DNA of 64,000 nt from Tretioscincus oriximinensis (GCA_022410635.1 JAJVDF010000257.1:807268-871267), one strand, 5' to 3'; shown: positions 22,491 through 33,790, numbered from the stretch's first letter. The notes: a model not told the origin generated them from the sequence alone. Translations and numbers: made by a program.

Positions 22491-23690
22491 TAGTATTCCA
22501 TACTGGCATCTTTGTTGAAAATGACCTATGNTCAAATGACTAAGGATAATAAGACAAAGAATATATTTGTATGTCAAGGATTTCTAAATGTATCACTAAC
22601 TTACTTCTAAAACTGAAATTAGATGGTGTTTGTGGGACCCTAACTGTTCCTTTGGCAATATTTTTAATACCTGAAAGCNCTGATTTGACTAAAAATGGGA
22701 CATTGTCAAATGAAGGGTTGAGGAGTATTGAAAAACCTGTACTTTTGCGGGCTGGATGGTGGAGAGAGTGTGGCCTGGATGGGGTGGGGATGTGGCCTGG
22801 CGTGGATAGGGGAAAGAATATTGCCCTCAAGTGATATTACAAATATCCAAACAGCCCCTGGACAAAAAATGGTTCCACAAGCTGAATCTGGCCCTCGGGC
22901 ACCAGGTTCCTGTACTAGACCATGAATGCAAATCATCTACAAGACCTTTGTGGTAAAATATCAAGTCTGGTCTAATATATCACAAGAAGTATTTTTGGTA
23001 GCACACCAGAAAGTGTTTCCATAAATGGCATGATGCATAAGGGCTGTTCTGAAAACAGCAAAATCAGGAATGAATATTTTTACCTTTGGAGCCTCAGAGC
23101 TGCCTTTGAAGGGTCATCAATGACTGAAGGGTCTGGAGTGAGTTAAGCCTGGGTTGGAGTTGGGTGACCCTGTTCCCTTTCAGCAGCAACCTTCTCAACA
23201 CAAGTTGCTGGTTCCATGATAGCAACTTTTCGGTTGAGTCTTCAGTTTTATTTATATCTTAGTTATTTCAATGTTAGTGTTCTGGTAAAAACCAAAGTAG
23301 TTTCAAAAAGCCTGCCATTGCTCATCCCTGGTGCGATGCAGAGGCTATGATTACAAGCTCAATTTAGAAACAAACTGCATTTACAAATTTAGATATCTTG
23401 ATTGCTCAGATATCTAATCTTCTTTAGGATGCTCTTATTTGTTTCAGTCCATTTAAAGAGTCATTCAGACTTCACTGCCTGAGGCAGTTTCCCCAGAGGC
23501 TCCTGCTATTATCCTTCCTATCAGGAGTAAAAGCAGAAAACAGGCCTAGAAACCAAATCAAGATAAAAAAAGAAACCTATAGCACATGGTGCAGAATAAC
23601 CAAATGTTTTAGGATCGCTGGAGAAATGGCATAATATCCCGACAAGACTTAAGTGGAAAAGGAAACTCAGTAGTATTCCTTATTGCATGG
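22491..23690. other. Mostly single-copy DNA
   Basis: Around 22870-22925 the stretch CTGAATCTGGCCCTCGGGCA, CCAGGTTCCTGTACTAGACC recurs at 25605-25665 and resembles one end of a hAT-like repeat. No gene seen. Confidence 0.4.
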
Positions 23691-23738
23691 AAAGATACAG
23701 TTATATGTAATAGTAAAGATACAGTTATGTGTAATAGT
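23691..23738. repeat. Tandem duplication, 24 bp x 2
   Basis: The unit AAAGATACAGTTATATGTAA TAGT is repeated once directly, with one A/G difference. Confidence 0.9.
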
Positions 23739-23896
23739 AAAAGCAACCTTTGCACTAGCAAGGTTTCTTTGGCCATTGTAGAGCAACACAAGTATGTAGA
23801 GACTGTGTCCCAACTAGAAAAATAATGAGAGTGAAAGCTATGTGCTGGCTTGACTCATTTTCCATTTACTCCAAACGGAACGTGGAGTGGCTGCGC

Positions 23897-24496
23897 CAGT
23901 GCTTTTTTCCAGAACAAAAGGTGCCGNNNNNNNNNNNNNNNNNNNNNNNNNNNNNNNNNNNNNNNNNNNNNNNNNNNNNNNNNNNNNNNNNNNNNNNNNN
24001 NNNNNNNNNNNNNNNNNNNNNNNNNNNNNNNNNNNNNNNNNNNNNNNNNNNNNNNNNNNNNNNNNNNNNNNNNNNNNNNNNNNNNNNNNNNNNNNNNNNN
24101 NNNNNNNNNNNNNNNNNNNNNNNNNNNNNNNNNNNNNNNNNNNNNNNNNNNNNNNNNNNNNNNNNNNNNNNNNNNNNNNNNNNNNNNNNNNNNNNNNNNN
24201 NNNNNNNNNNNNNNNNNNNNNNNNNNNNNNNNNNNNNNNNNNNNNNNNNNNNNNNNNNNNNNNNNNNNNNNNNNNNNNNNNNNNNNNNNNNNNNNNNNNN
24301 NNNNNNNNNNNNNNNNNNNNNNNNNNNNNNNNNNNNNNNNNNNNNNNNNNNNNNNNNNNNNNNNNNNNNNNNNNNNNNNNNNNNNNNNNNNNNNNNNNNN
24401 NNNNNNNNNNNNNNNNNNNNNNNNNNNNNNNNNNNNNNNNNNNNNNNNNNNNNNNNGAACTGCGTTCCGGCGCGTTCTGTCACAAAAAAAGCCCTG
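23897..24496. mobile_element. hAT-like non-autonomous element (family H1), contains assembly gap
   Basis: The left end is CAGTGCTTTTTTCCAGAACA and the right end is GTCACAAAAAAAGCCCTG, an imperfect inverted repeat. The element is flanked by a perfect 8-bp direct repeat, GGCTGCGC, at 23889-23896 and 24497-24504. An 8-bp target duplication is the standard hAT signature. The same ends occur at 33488-33726, where the interior is GC-rich and palindromic. That explains the 530 Ns at 23927-24456 inside this copy. Reading frames that cross the N run are artefacts. Confidence 0.85.
23927..24456. other. Assembly gap, 530 N
   Basis: Run of N within the hAT-like element. No sequence information. Confidence 1.
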
Positions 24497-24504
24497 GGCT
24501 GCGC

Positions 24505-25600
24505 ACTGATCTGACAGCAACACTAGACCTGAGAGCAGTTCCTGAGCATAGGAACAGCAGAGTAATGCAATTCATGTTACCACTGCACTGGTTGTGGTTG
24601 ACCTGTAACAGAAGCCTGTCTGTGGGATCACTCTGATGCAGATTGGGGGTGGGGGGTATTGCCAGACTAAACAGGGTGAAACTCCCCCATGGCGAAAAGG
24701 CAAGTAGGGGAGGTCTTGAGTGGGTTGACTGTTTCCTGCCACTTTGCGTCCCACTCTACCTTGAGCTCCAATTTGTCAGCATCAGCTGTCCAATCTGCCT
24801 GAGAAGTGGCCAGTCCTTGCCACTAGCAAACCCAGAAGTACCCCCAAGGATCGGTTACAGTGGTTTCATGGGAGATCACTGTGGATCTCCTGACATTGTT
24901 TCTGGCTTTTGTAGGAGTTTGGTTTTCTCACTGCTGCTCCAGGGCAGGAAATTCAAACTACTGTCAAAAGCCAACAGCAGGAGATCTGCAGCAATCTCTC
25001 TTGGCAACAACATGCCCAATCCTTGGGGGTGCTTCTGAATTCGCTAGGAGCCAGAAGACCTCCAAGGATGACCTACTCTGGTTTTATGCACGACAGAGTG
25101 GTTTTTTAAAATACCTCACCTTAAATATGATTGAGGGACAATTCAGAGATACTGTAGTTCTATCACCACATGTTAAACATGTTATTCTATCTCTAATATA
25201 CAGTGTCAAAAAAGACATTGTCAAAGCAGATTAAAGGTGGATTGGAGCTGTGATGATATCAGTACCACTGCATGCTATAATCTTGTAAATCCAAGTAATA
25301 CTCTTGGACTACTTTCTCCTCCTGCTTGTGAATATAGTCTCAGTATTTAAATCTCCTGAAGATGCTTTTCTCACAATCTCTCTAATGTAAGAGACAGAAG
25401 ATAGGACCTCCTTGCATAATGAATCCCAATTTTGGCTCTTCTGCCTTAAGAGGAAGAATCTGCTTATATTCACGAGGTCCCTCTTCCATTAGGAAAAGAG
25501 TAATTGATTTATTCAAGTCTTTATCTTCTAAAACTAGTTTAAGCCATGACAGCAAGATGGTGGACAATGTAGCGGCATATGCCATTTGACTTAACTATCC
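24505..25600. other. Single-copy DNA, nothing recognised
   Basis: Two overlapping plus-strand frames (24643-25038 and 24860-25234) are open for over 120 codons, but neither shows a recognisable domain. I treat them as chance frames in moderately GC-rich DNA. Confidence 0.4.
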
Positions 25601-25604
25601 GTTC

Positions 25605-25660
25605 CTAATCTAGTCTGAATCTGGCCCTCAAGCACTAGGTTCCTCACCGCTGTACTAGAC
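25605..25660. mobile_element. Fragment of hAT-like repeat end (inferred)
   Basis: TCTGAATCTGGCCCTCAAGC, ACTAGGTTCCTCACCGCTGT and ACTAGACCATG match 22870-22925. AGGTTCCCCACCCCTG-type ends are common in lizard hAT elements, recalled from general knowledge. Confidence 0.4.
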
Positions 25661-25770
25661 CATGGAGGAGGAGGAGGAGAAGAAGAAGAACTAGGTTCTT
25701 ATACCTCACTTTTCTCACCTTTCAACGGGACGCAAAGCAGCTTACAAAGGAAAAAGGCTTAAGACTTTTC
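25661..25770 (-). mobile_element. Family A SINE, 3' tail only
   Basis: GGAGGAGGAGGAGAAGAAGA is followed by CTAGGTTCTTATACCTCACT and TTTCTCACCTTTCAACGGGA, then CGCAAAGCAGCTTACAAAGG. On the minus strand this is the BovB-type tail with its triplet extension. Confidence 0.75.
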
Positions 25771-27434
25771 TAAGCCTTTAAGTACACTGGCTCCGTGACT
25801 AATTTACCTGGGCTAATGGGTAACCTGCTTTTCCGCTTGCACACNACGGACAAAGCTCAGGTTTACTCTGCAGATCAAGAAGGATTAAATTCTGCCCAAA
25901 GAGTTAATTAACCATTGTTCATGCAAAGGCAGACCAGGATTGTGCAAGCCTTCTGAACTCTCAATAAAAAGGAACCTCACAGCCTTCTGAAGGGTCCATG
26001 AAAATCCAAAACATGTCTCATATGTGTTGTGACTCTGATCGCAACAAGTATTCCAATGGATGATAATCAGCCCCAGAGCTTTCAGCCAATGTTTCCCAAT
26101 TGCTTTTTGTAAAGCCAGAACTCTCTAGTGTCCTACCTAGGTTAAATCAAGTTTTTCCTTTATTTAATTAATGAATGACTGAGAAGAGGTAATTTTCCCA
26201 TAACACAGGTTTAATCTATAGATATCAAGGGTAAAGGAATGGTAGCTATCAAATTAACTATAACATTTAAAATACTTCTTGAATGTAAAATGTGGGTAGT
26301 TAAGTCTAGAGACACATAACCATTACATTAGACTCATCTTTGATTAACAAGGCCAGCTGGAATTTTATCATCTCTAATAAGATGTTCCTAATCAGAGAGA
26401 AATAACAATTCCTTAAAGTGCTTTTTACTCCCTCCATTCCGTCCACCAATTAAACACAAACAGACTGATACAACCAGCCTTTGAGTAATGATAAAGGTGT
26501 TTGGTAGATTCAGGGAAGCTTAAATGCTTGGCTGCAGCATATTTTGCCAGACAGGCTGCAATTTTCATCAGCAAAAGTAAAACTGCTGTCATCCACCTCT
26601 CCTGCTTTCACAGAGAGGTGAAAAAAGGTGATGTCCCATAAGAGTCCTTTGTTAAAGTTCTATCACCAACCTGAAGGTCAGGGTAATTTCTCTGCCTCTG
26701 ACTAAGCTCCTTCTCTATCTGGGTATCACTGGATCATACTTGTCAGAGGGGATTTATTCTTGGGCCTCATAAAAATACTTCGAAAGAGAGAAAAAGACCA
26801 TTGGAATGCACAACTATTTTCCAGAAGAATTTTGTATTCTACCTATATATAATTTAACTACACTTGTTGTTGTCGACATGTGTTTACATACATTAAAAAC
26901 TTTCAGTTCAAAGCAAGTCTTTTCAAAATGTAGTTGAGTCTAGACAGTGAAGGAAAGGATATGATTTTCCTGTATGTGGTTCAGTTGGTTCATCATACAC
27001 TGTATGTTAGTCTGGAAGGACAAATTTTAATCTGAAAACAGTTTTGTGGTTGGCACTGCTGCATGGTGAATATATACTGTACATATGGCTGGAACACACG
27101 GTATAGGATTCCTCTCCTCGCCTTTTTTTTTTAGAGATTTGAATAGAAATGGTTGGCATGGTTGCCAAGTTTTAACTATGTATGTCAGTTCTAAGAAATG
27201 AAATGGTCCAGAACTTCTGGAGAGAAATTGAAGGAGAAATAATTAATAAAATAAGGATTGTAGTACCATGTGTATTACACGGTTTCAAAGGTTTGAACGT
27301 TACACTGAAGCAACCAATGGCACTGGATTATTAGATTTCAGGAGCACAAGCTGTGTTGCTATTTGGGTGGAAAGACTGTACAAAATGGACGAACCAGTGT
27401 TTTTATCATTATATCACAGAGCAGTTTAATTAAC
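25771..27434. other. Single-copy DNA, possible conserved non-coding sequence
   Basis: No gene or repeat seen in 1.6 kb. The part 26330-26760 has an even base composition and motif-rich character (for example CCTTTGAGTAATGATAAAGG and GGCTGCAGCATATTTTGCCA), unlike the decayed repeats nearby. It could be a conserved element. This is an impression and needs cross-species alignment. Confidence 0.3.
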
Positions 27435-27449
27435 AGTATAGAGATCTAT

Positions 27450-27659
27450 TTCAGAGAAATAGCCGTGTTAGTCTAGCAGAAAGTCCAGCAAAGGAGCTAG
27501 CAGCACTTTGNGACTAACTTGAGAAAAGTGGTTGGCATAAGCTTTCGTAGACAGGTCTACTTCTTCAGATGCTCATCTGAAGAAGTAGACCTGTCTACGA
27601 AACTTATGCCAACCACTTTTCTCAAGTTAGTCTCAAAGTGCTGCTAGCTCCTTTGCTGG
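27450..27659. mobile_element. Head-to-head Penelope-like terminus with 15-bp target duplication
   Basis: The two arms of about 88 bp (27484-27571 and 27574-27660) are near-perfect inverted copies, differing by a 1-base deletion and an N. Only a 2-base spacer separates them. The left arm continues outward with TTCAGAGAAATAGCCGTGTT, the end sequence of the Penelope fragment at 46661. The whole unit is flanked by AGTATAGAGATCTAT at 27435-27449 and 27660-27674, a perfect 15-bp direct repeat. This indicates a single insertion of a preformed inverted pair, not two independent events. Confidence 0.85.
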
Positions 27660-27945
27660 AGTATAGAGATCTATCTGTTCAGCTAACGGGGGAGAAGATA
27701 GGAACCAATAAGAAGGTATTGTTAGCAATGATTATTAGATCTTCTGTGTGTATTAGAGGAGGAGCTCCTGTTGCCTTAACAGCTCTGAATCATGTTGAAT
27801 CTTTGACTGCATTGCATGCTATTGTTACTGTTTCAATTAATGATCAAAGAGAACTTGGCTCTCTAATTCTTGCCTGAAGGAAGGATTCCTTTCATTACCA
27901 ACAGGTATGTGGCGAACCATATGGAAAATGGAGAAAATAGAATCA

Positions 27946-28128
27946 AAGTCCTTTCTGCACTAGGACTTTTTTTGGATTATGTCTCATAATAGGGGCCTGT
28001 AATCCAGTTGCTAGCGCATACTGAGGAAGATATAGGTGGATTTTGCTTAGTTTGCATCCAGCATGTGGATTAAGGACTTTATTCTGAAGGACCTTAATCT
28101 AGAGAATAAGACCCAGTGCAGAAAGTGG
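27946..28128. mobile_element. Inverted-repeat element, family M1
   Basis: The left end GTCCTTTCTGCACTAGGACT is mirrored by AAGACCCAGTGCAGAAAGTG at the right end. It contains no coding sequence. Confidence 0.6.
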
Positions 28129-28384
28129 TTTCTATTCTGCTTCAAAAAAGAGGAAGAATGGAATATTCATACAAATTGGTCTCCGTTTTACCAACAATAA
28201 TAGGTACATCTCATTGCATTCTGATTGCTGTATGAAAGGAATGAAGAGGCATCTTTCAGAATGGGATTCTGAGGTACCTTTATTGAAAATAGCAAAATCA
28301 TGACCTCACAAAATAGCACATCAGGTAATACCTTGCCCAAGTACTGAGATTTCAAGAAGGGAACATTATTATAATTCCTTCCAT

Positions 28385-28620
28385 TTCAGAGCTGCAAGGG
28401 AGGCATATGCAAAAAGGTCTTTTCTATGGTGATTTCCAGACTTTGGAACAGTCTATCTCTGGATATTGACTGAGGGCCTCCATTATGTGGGACAAATCAC
28501 CTAGTTAAAAATATCTTTAACTAGGCTTTTGACATTTAGCTATATGCTATACACTGTATTTTTCTTTTATTGTTTGCCATTTTCCCTGGAAACTTTTTAA
28601 AAATCAACCAATAGGTGACA
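28385..28620 (+). mobile_element. Old L2 LINE fragment
   Basis: In one plus frame, AAGGTCTTTTCTATGGTGAT and the bases after it read KVFSMVISRLWNSLSLDID, close to the RAFSVAAPRLWNSLP block of the L2 at 16154. A stop follows. Downstream TTTAACTAGGCTTTTGACAT and TTTATTGTTTGCCATTTTCC fit the following LKTHLF region and 3' end in decayed form. Confidence 0.6.
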
Positions 28621-30184
28621 CAATAATCACACCTCAGTTTCTATAGCTCCAAGAAATATTGCTAACACCTTGTCTGACAAGTGGATGTACAATTTTGGAT
28701 CCAACTGAAATTAGATCCATTTCATTTCCCCTTTAAGTTTTATATTATTATTTCAGAAAACTATTTTCCTGTGCCTATTTTCTAATGCTGAAGTTAAAAA
28801 TTGATGCCTGGATAGTTGGCCGATCTTAAGAATAGCAAGGTCCCAGGTCTGCTTTAATTGAGTTTGATTTAACCAAAGGTTTCAGATCATGGTTCCAAGA
28901 TTACTTTTTATATTTGACAGATATTGAAATGGATCATGGATCATCCATAAGATTTCCTGGAAATCTAATTCACGTCATGCTCCAGGGACATAGGAGGGAT
29001 GTTGAAGATAGCTAAAATGAAATCAGAGAGTTCCACTAAAGATGCAGTCTGAAAGGAGAGTGGAAGCAGTTTTCAGGGGAAACAAGCTGGTGGCAATGTA
29101 GAGAAAAATAGCTTGAAATAATAATTAAGCAGAAGACTCAAGGACAAGGGGATTTAGCAGGACTAAGGGACTTCCTACATTGGTCAGAGGATCCAGAGAA
29201 ACAAGATTATTCAGATTATGGTCACATATGGACTGGATATGGGTTGCCTCCTATTTTAGATCACACCTTACCATAGGATAGCCTAACAGGTGTAGAAACG
29301 GCTTCGTTAACAACAACGATGAAGTCCTAAGGCTATTTTTTTCACATATTATTTAACTTATGCATAGCACAGTAGAAATGAAGATGCAGAAAACTGACCA
29401 AGCTATAAAGACTAATATGGCAGGTAAACCCAGATTAGNATGAACCATCTTATACAAGACTTGTTTCAAACTTTTGGTCATAGCACAGGTTTCCTTAATA
29501 ATATTTTGTCCCTTCATGCACAACTTGATCTTATGTGTATCCCATTTCACTACTGTCTTTCCAACTGGCATCTGTCAAGTCTAATCATAAAGCCCCTGAA
29601 TCCTGACAGTCAAGGACACTGTGGCGAGACAAATGGCAATGAATCCACGTATGAGGTTTCTCTTCCAGTCAGAAGCGGGAGTTTAACCTTAGGAAATGAA
29701 GGTCATACAAGCTCTCATATATGATTACATGGATTTCTCTTTAACTTACCACCCCTTTTAAAAATATTATAACCTGAAGGCCTTCTAACAGAGTTGGGAG
29801 AGCATCACCTGTATTATTAAGGCCAGTTCTATCTTCTATGTAAATTATCTTTTACAAAGTATGTAAGTTCATAGTGTGTGAAATAAGTTTTTTCCTGCCA
29901 CGTTGTACTATCTTACTGTATATAAATGCAAGTGCAATCTATAATTGACATTACTGAATTGACACATCTTTGCCAATGGCTTTATGCTTGTGAAATTAAT
30001 TTCTGAAAACTAAGATAGGTTTTAGAAGATGGATGAAACCATTCGTTCTTGAAGCACTTGGAAGAACAGCAAGGCTGGCCTTTTAGGAAACAAATCTAAG
30101 ATGATATACTTCAAAGTTGCTTATTCTAGCTGGGGTGAAAAAAGGGAATAGTTTGAGAAAAATACTCAAGAAATTTGGAGTCAT
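28621..30184. other. Single-copy DNA
   Basis: No gene or clear repeat, apart from weak M1-like resemblance near 29160-29290. The short frames at 29353-29571 and 29440-29724 have no recognisable similarity. Confidence 0.4.
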
Positions 30185-30600
30185 AGGTCACATCCAGACT
30201 TGGTTTTATTACCGCAATAGTAATTACCTCATGAAGAATCAGCCTCATGTTTTCACCCACTCAGTAATCCACTCAGTTTAAATCCCGTTGCTGTGGTTTT
30301 TACAGATGGAAAAGTTGTACTGACTTCAGAGTGAGTACATGTATTTCCCCATTAAAAAGCCCATCTGATGTTTGCATGCAAGAGCAGGGAGATGGGAGAA
30401 GCAATAATTGAGGGCTCTGATGCACAAGAAGAGAACTGGGAAGAGGGAAGTGCAGAACTAGGAATCTGCACAATTCGTGAGTTCATGGAGCTGCAAAACA
30501 AATGCTCCAATAACTCAGGCTGAGAGGTATGTAGGGACAGAGGAATGATTGGGATAATCCAGATTTAAAATACATTCTGGATTTAACCCACTCATCTGGC
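30185..30600 (+). repeat. Unclassified interspersed repeat, copy 2
   Basis: Shares its left block (TTTTATTACCGCAATAGTAA, GAATCAGCCTCATG) and right block (CCAGATTTAAAATACATTCT, GGATTTA) with 3270-3750. The middle segments have diverged. Family unknown. Confidence 0.5.
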
Positions 30601-30897
30601 TAGGGTGATATTCTCTTTTGCCATGGACCACGTGCTATTTGAAGCAAAATACGTAACTATAATGAGAAGTATGACTGATTCCTTCTGAATTGAACCAGCT
30701 GTTCAACACAAACTATTTATTCATTTTGCTATAACTATTACTGCAGATTAATAGTATGGATTATATGTAGTTTTATTGAACTTTATGTTTAATTTGTTTT
30801 TAATGAGTGGTTTACAAACATTTAGTATGTTATTGGTTAAGGACATAAAAACTTAGGAAAAGCCTCACCAGTGCAGAAACTCAGTTATCCACCAATT

Positions 30898-30967
30898 ATC
30901 CGACCGTGGGAGGGGGGAGGGGAAGGATGACTATGTATAAATGTATATATGTAAAATGGAAAAAAAA
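30898..30967 (+). mobile_element. 70-bp L1-type insertion with poly-A and 15-bp target duplication
   Basis: Flanked by AGTTATCCACCAATT at 30883-30897 and 30968-30982, a perfect 15-bp direct repeat. The inserted DNA has a G-rich stretch (GGGAGGGGGGAGGGGAAGG), then TATGTATAAATGTATATATG and a run of A. The L1 remnant at 60455-62095 shows a similar G-rich 3' UTR followed by TATGTATG units on its own strand. An extremely 5'-truncated L1 copy is the best explanation. Confidence 0.8.
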
Positions 30968-31444
30968 AGTTATCCACCAATTGCTTTTGGGCATCTCAAG
31001 CGAAGGATGAACTGAAAAACCTTACTTGTTCCTGGCTCCCTGGAAATAGTTCTTAGAGACATCCTGTTTGTTTCTCCAATCCAAAACCAGTGCCTAAACA
31101 TTAACTATAGTAGCCATTGATATACCAGTTCTCCTTTACCATCCTTTCTGAAAGGATGTTATCGTCACTTCCTCTGGTAGTAAATTTCATAGACCGATGA
31201 TCCTCCAGGTAAAAAAAAATTTCCTCCATCACTTCTATTTTTCATAATCAGCTTCATAGTGTTGTGCAACAAATATATATTCACATTTTCTATACCACAT
31301 AAGTTTACATAATTCCTGTTATGAATATTTTCTGCAGAATTTGACATGCAAATGTACTTTCTTCCCTTGACTGCCTTGTTCCCAGCATTAAATCTATCAT
31401 TTGAACATTAGTACCTTAGAGATTTTCAATATTATACTTTTTAT

Positions 31445-31556
31445 AAGTGTATTTAACAATAATAAAGTCATCCCTATATATGACATAAAATCACTGCAAT
31501 AAGTGTATTTAACAATAATAAAGTCATCTCTATATATGATATAAAATCACTGCAAT
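31445..31556. repeat. Tandem duplication, 56 bp x 2
   Basis: Units 31445-31500 and 31501-31556 differ at two positions (both C/T). Each begins AAGTGTATTTAACAATAATA. Confidence 0.95.
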
Positions 31557-33377
31557 GCTCAGAAGAAATTTCTTACATCAACTAAAAAATCCTTTTTCTA
31601 TAAAATATACATTAAGTATAGCTTTGTTTTTTTTATTTTTGCACTTTTTTGATTCTCCAGTCTCTCCATGATGAAAATCAATCTCATAGAACACTGCAGA
31701 AATGTTCTTGACTTTTGTTTTTTCACTTGAGGATAGTCAGCATATTTAAATTCCATAATCAACCGTGATTGTATCCACAAAGCAAAGATATTTGGCTTTT
31801 TTTCCTAGTATGTTCAAGGTATGTCCATTGCATTTTGTTCATGATGTTGGGTCATGTTAACTTTTTATTAGTACAACTTATGTGATGTTTTAATGCCATT
31901 AAATTTTCTGCAAATTGTTATTTTTGTTTTTATATACAGTAGGTTATTTTAATTTCATTTCCAGAAACTTCAGTTTCTCTTGCAATACTAGTTAAGCCAT
32001 ATTCCACCCAACATTCAATAGAAGATCTTCAACTTCTGGGATACCTGTGAATATATTTGAAATGTTGAGGCCATGCAATAGCTGTCAGCTCCTCTTCGGC
32101 AGTGATTTCGGATTCAGAAGTTTTGATAGCTCTCAAATCACGTTTGGGCATCCTGTTGTTGATCCTTGTTTTGACCAACTATATCTTTTCTTCCTCTTCA
32201 ACCATAACATCCTTTTGGCAATCAGGTGTTGATGATTTGCAGTCTTTTCAAGAAACCTGTCCCTTTCCTGATGACCTCCATTGCCAACATGGCAATGAGA
32301 TGCACCTACAGAAAAGACTTACTAACCAGTCCCCAGAAATAAAGAATGAGCTAAGTGAAATTACAGCAAACCATACTGATGTCATTTGAAAATCAAAGTC
32401 ATGCATGCATTTAGTCTTTGCTGTGCAGCATATAACTTTAATCTCTTTTGTAATAGTTTCTATGGCATTCAGAAGAATAAATAAGCCAGAAGGGCCTGGA
32501 AGTTCACAGGGGATCTTATCAGCGGTCAATGAGGCCCCGCTGAAGCTTACAGACAGTCAGCTTCCTCCTGCGTTGGGACATTGGCTTGTTGTGGAGCCAG
32601 CAAAAAGGTGATAAGCTATGGAGAAGATTTTTTCGGAGTCTCGCCTATCTTTCACACCAAGTGGCCGACCAGGCTGCATTTTCCACAGTTGCCGCTTACA
32701 GATAGGCTGACTGTTTTTGGATAAGGCTGAAAAAGAAATAGGGAAAGAGACCAAATGGGTTCCAGTGTGTTTCCTTTTCAGGGTCCCCCAGGAATCTGAA
32801 GACCTAGGGTTTAATTTAAAAAAAAAATCCAAACCTGAAATATATATGTCTTTTGTGGCTTAAAAGTGCAGACAGAGAATGTAGCTATTGAGTGCCTCTC
32901 AGAAAGAGAAGTTTCAGATTAGCTATTATCTGGAAGCCTCTACTCATGTCTGCAAATGCCAGGCAGGAAAAAGACTCGGCACATTCTGCCTTTTGATAAG
33001 GAAAACCCTGTCTGTGCTGAGTAGTAAAGCCCTTGCAGACCCAATTATGCAAGAAATAGAGACACTAAGATGACCTTTTTGAGCAAATGTCAAAANTGCA
33101 GTCCATCCCAAATAAAGAAAAGAAAAGAAGCAGAATGGCTTGCAGGAGTTCGTAAACATTGAGAAGGGGCTAGAACATCAATCCTTAGCATCTCTCCAGA
33201 TGAAAAAAGTAGCGAGTCATGAAAGCTGCACAATTGGGGTGCAACAAGCTGAGTTTAACAGAAACGTTTCATTACTTTTATGTTTACCGTTACCTTTGTC
33301 AGTGTTCAGCTATACCACATACAATAATATATTGTAGGTAATAATAAAAGGGATCCTTTGATAGCCCTCTTCTTGAA
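31557..33377. other. Single-copy AT-rich DNA
   Basis: No gene supported. A minus-strand stretch about 32260-32040 reads as an acidic, helix-like peptide and crosses a stop. I considered an L1 ORF1 remnant but cannot support it. The part 32880-33070 could be conserved non-coding sequence. There is no other recognised repeat. Confidence 0.35.
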
Positions 33378-33790
33378 GGTCCTTTCCCAAATAAGCCTTA
33401 TTCTAGGCTGTATCACAGAATATGAGCCTGCCATCTACATGCAAATGTAGCCAAAGGCAGGCCCCCATTCGGACAATGGCATGTGGACAGTGCTTTTTTT
33501 CTGGGAAAAAAAGGTGACGGTACTAATGCCGGCGAGGGGCAGCGTTAGCCCCCCCCCCCCCCCCCCCCCCGTGCCGCCGCTGATGCCCCGGGGCCGGCAC
33601 CTTTTATTTAGGGGGGGGCGGCATTAGCGGCGGTGGGGGCGGGGGTGGTGTCAGTGGTGCCCCCCCCGCCTAAATAAAAAGTGCCGGTACTGCGTTCCAG
33701 CTCGTACCGTCACAAAAAAAGCCGTGCATGTACATGACTAAACTCTGTACTGAGATATAATCCAAAATAAGGCTCAGAGGGGAAAGGGCC
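33378..33790. mobile_element. Inverted-repeat element, family M1, interrupted by a hAT-like insertion
   Basis: The left end GGTCCTTTCCCAAATAAGCC and TTATTCTAGG is mirrored by CCAAAATAAGGCTCAGAGGG, GAAAGGGCC on the right. The H1 element at 33488-33726 sits inside and separates the two halves. Confidence 0.65.
33488..33726. mobile_element. hAT-like non-autonomous element, family H1, complete copy
   Basis: The ends are CAGTGCTTTTTTTCTGGGAA and CACAAAAAAAGCCGTG. The interior has a poly-C run of about 22 bases, AAAGGTGACGGTAC mirrored by GTACCGTCACAAAAAAAGC, and CCGGCACCTTTTATTTAGG mirrored by CCTAAATAAAAAGTGCCGG. The flanks CATGTGGA (33480-33487) and CATGTACA (33727-33734) match at 6 of 8 positions, consistent with a decayed 8-bp duplication. 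It is the template for reading the gapped copy at 23897. Confidence 0.75.

Noticed and set aside
23825..24636. Frames of 205-249 codons across the N run
   Set aside because: Most of the residues are undetermined because of the 530-base gap, and the flanks belong to a hAT-like element.
24643..25234. Two overlapping plus-strand frames of over 120 codons
   Set aside because: No recognisable domain, no supporting splice context, and located next to repeat debris.
31598..32390. Possible L1 ORF1 remnant on the minus strand
   Set aside because: The acidic, helix-like peptide is interrupted by a stop and carries no diagnostic motif. No adjacent ORF2 or poly-A tail is found.
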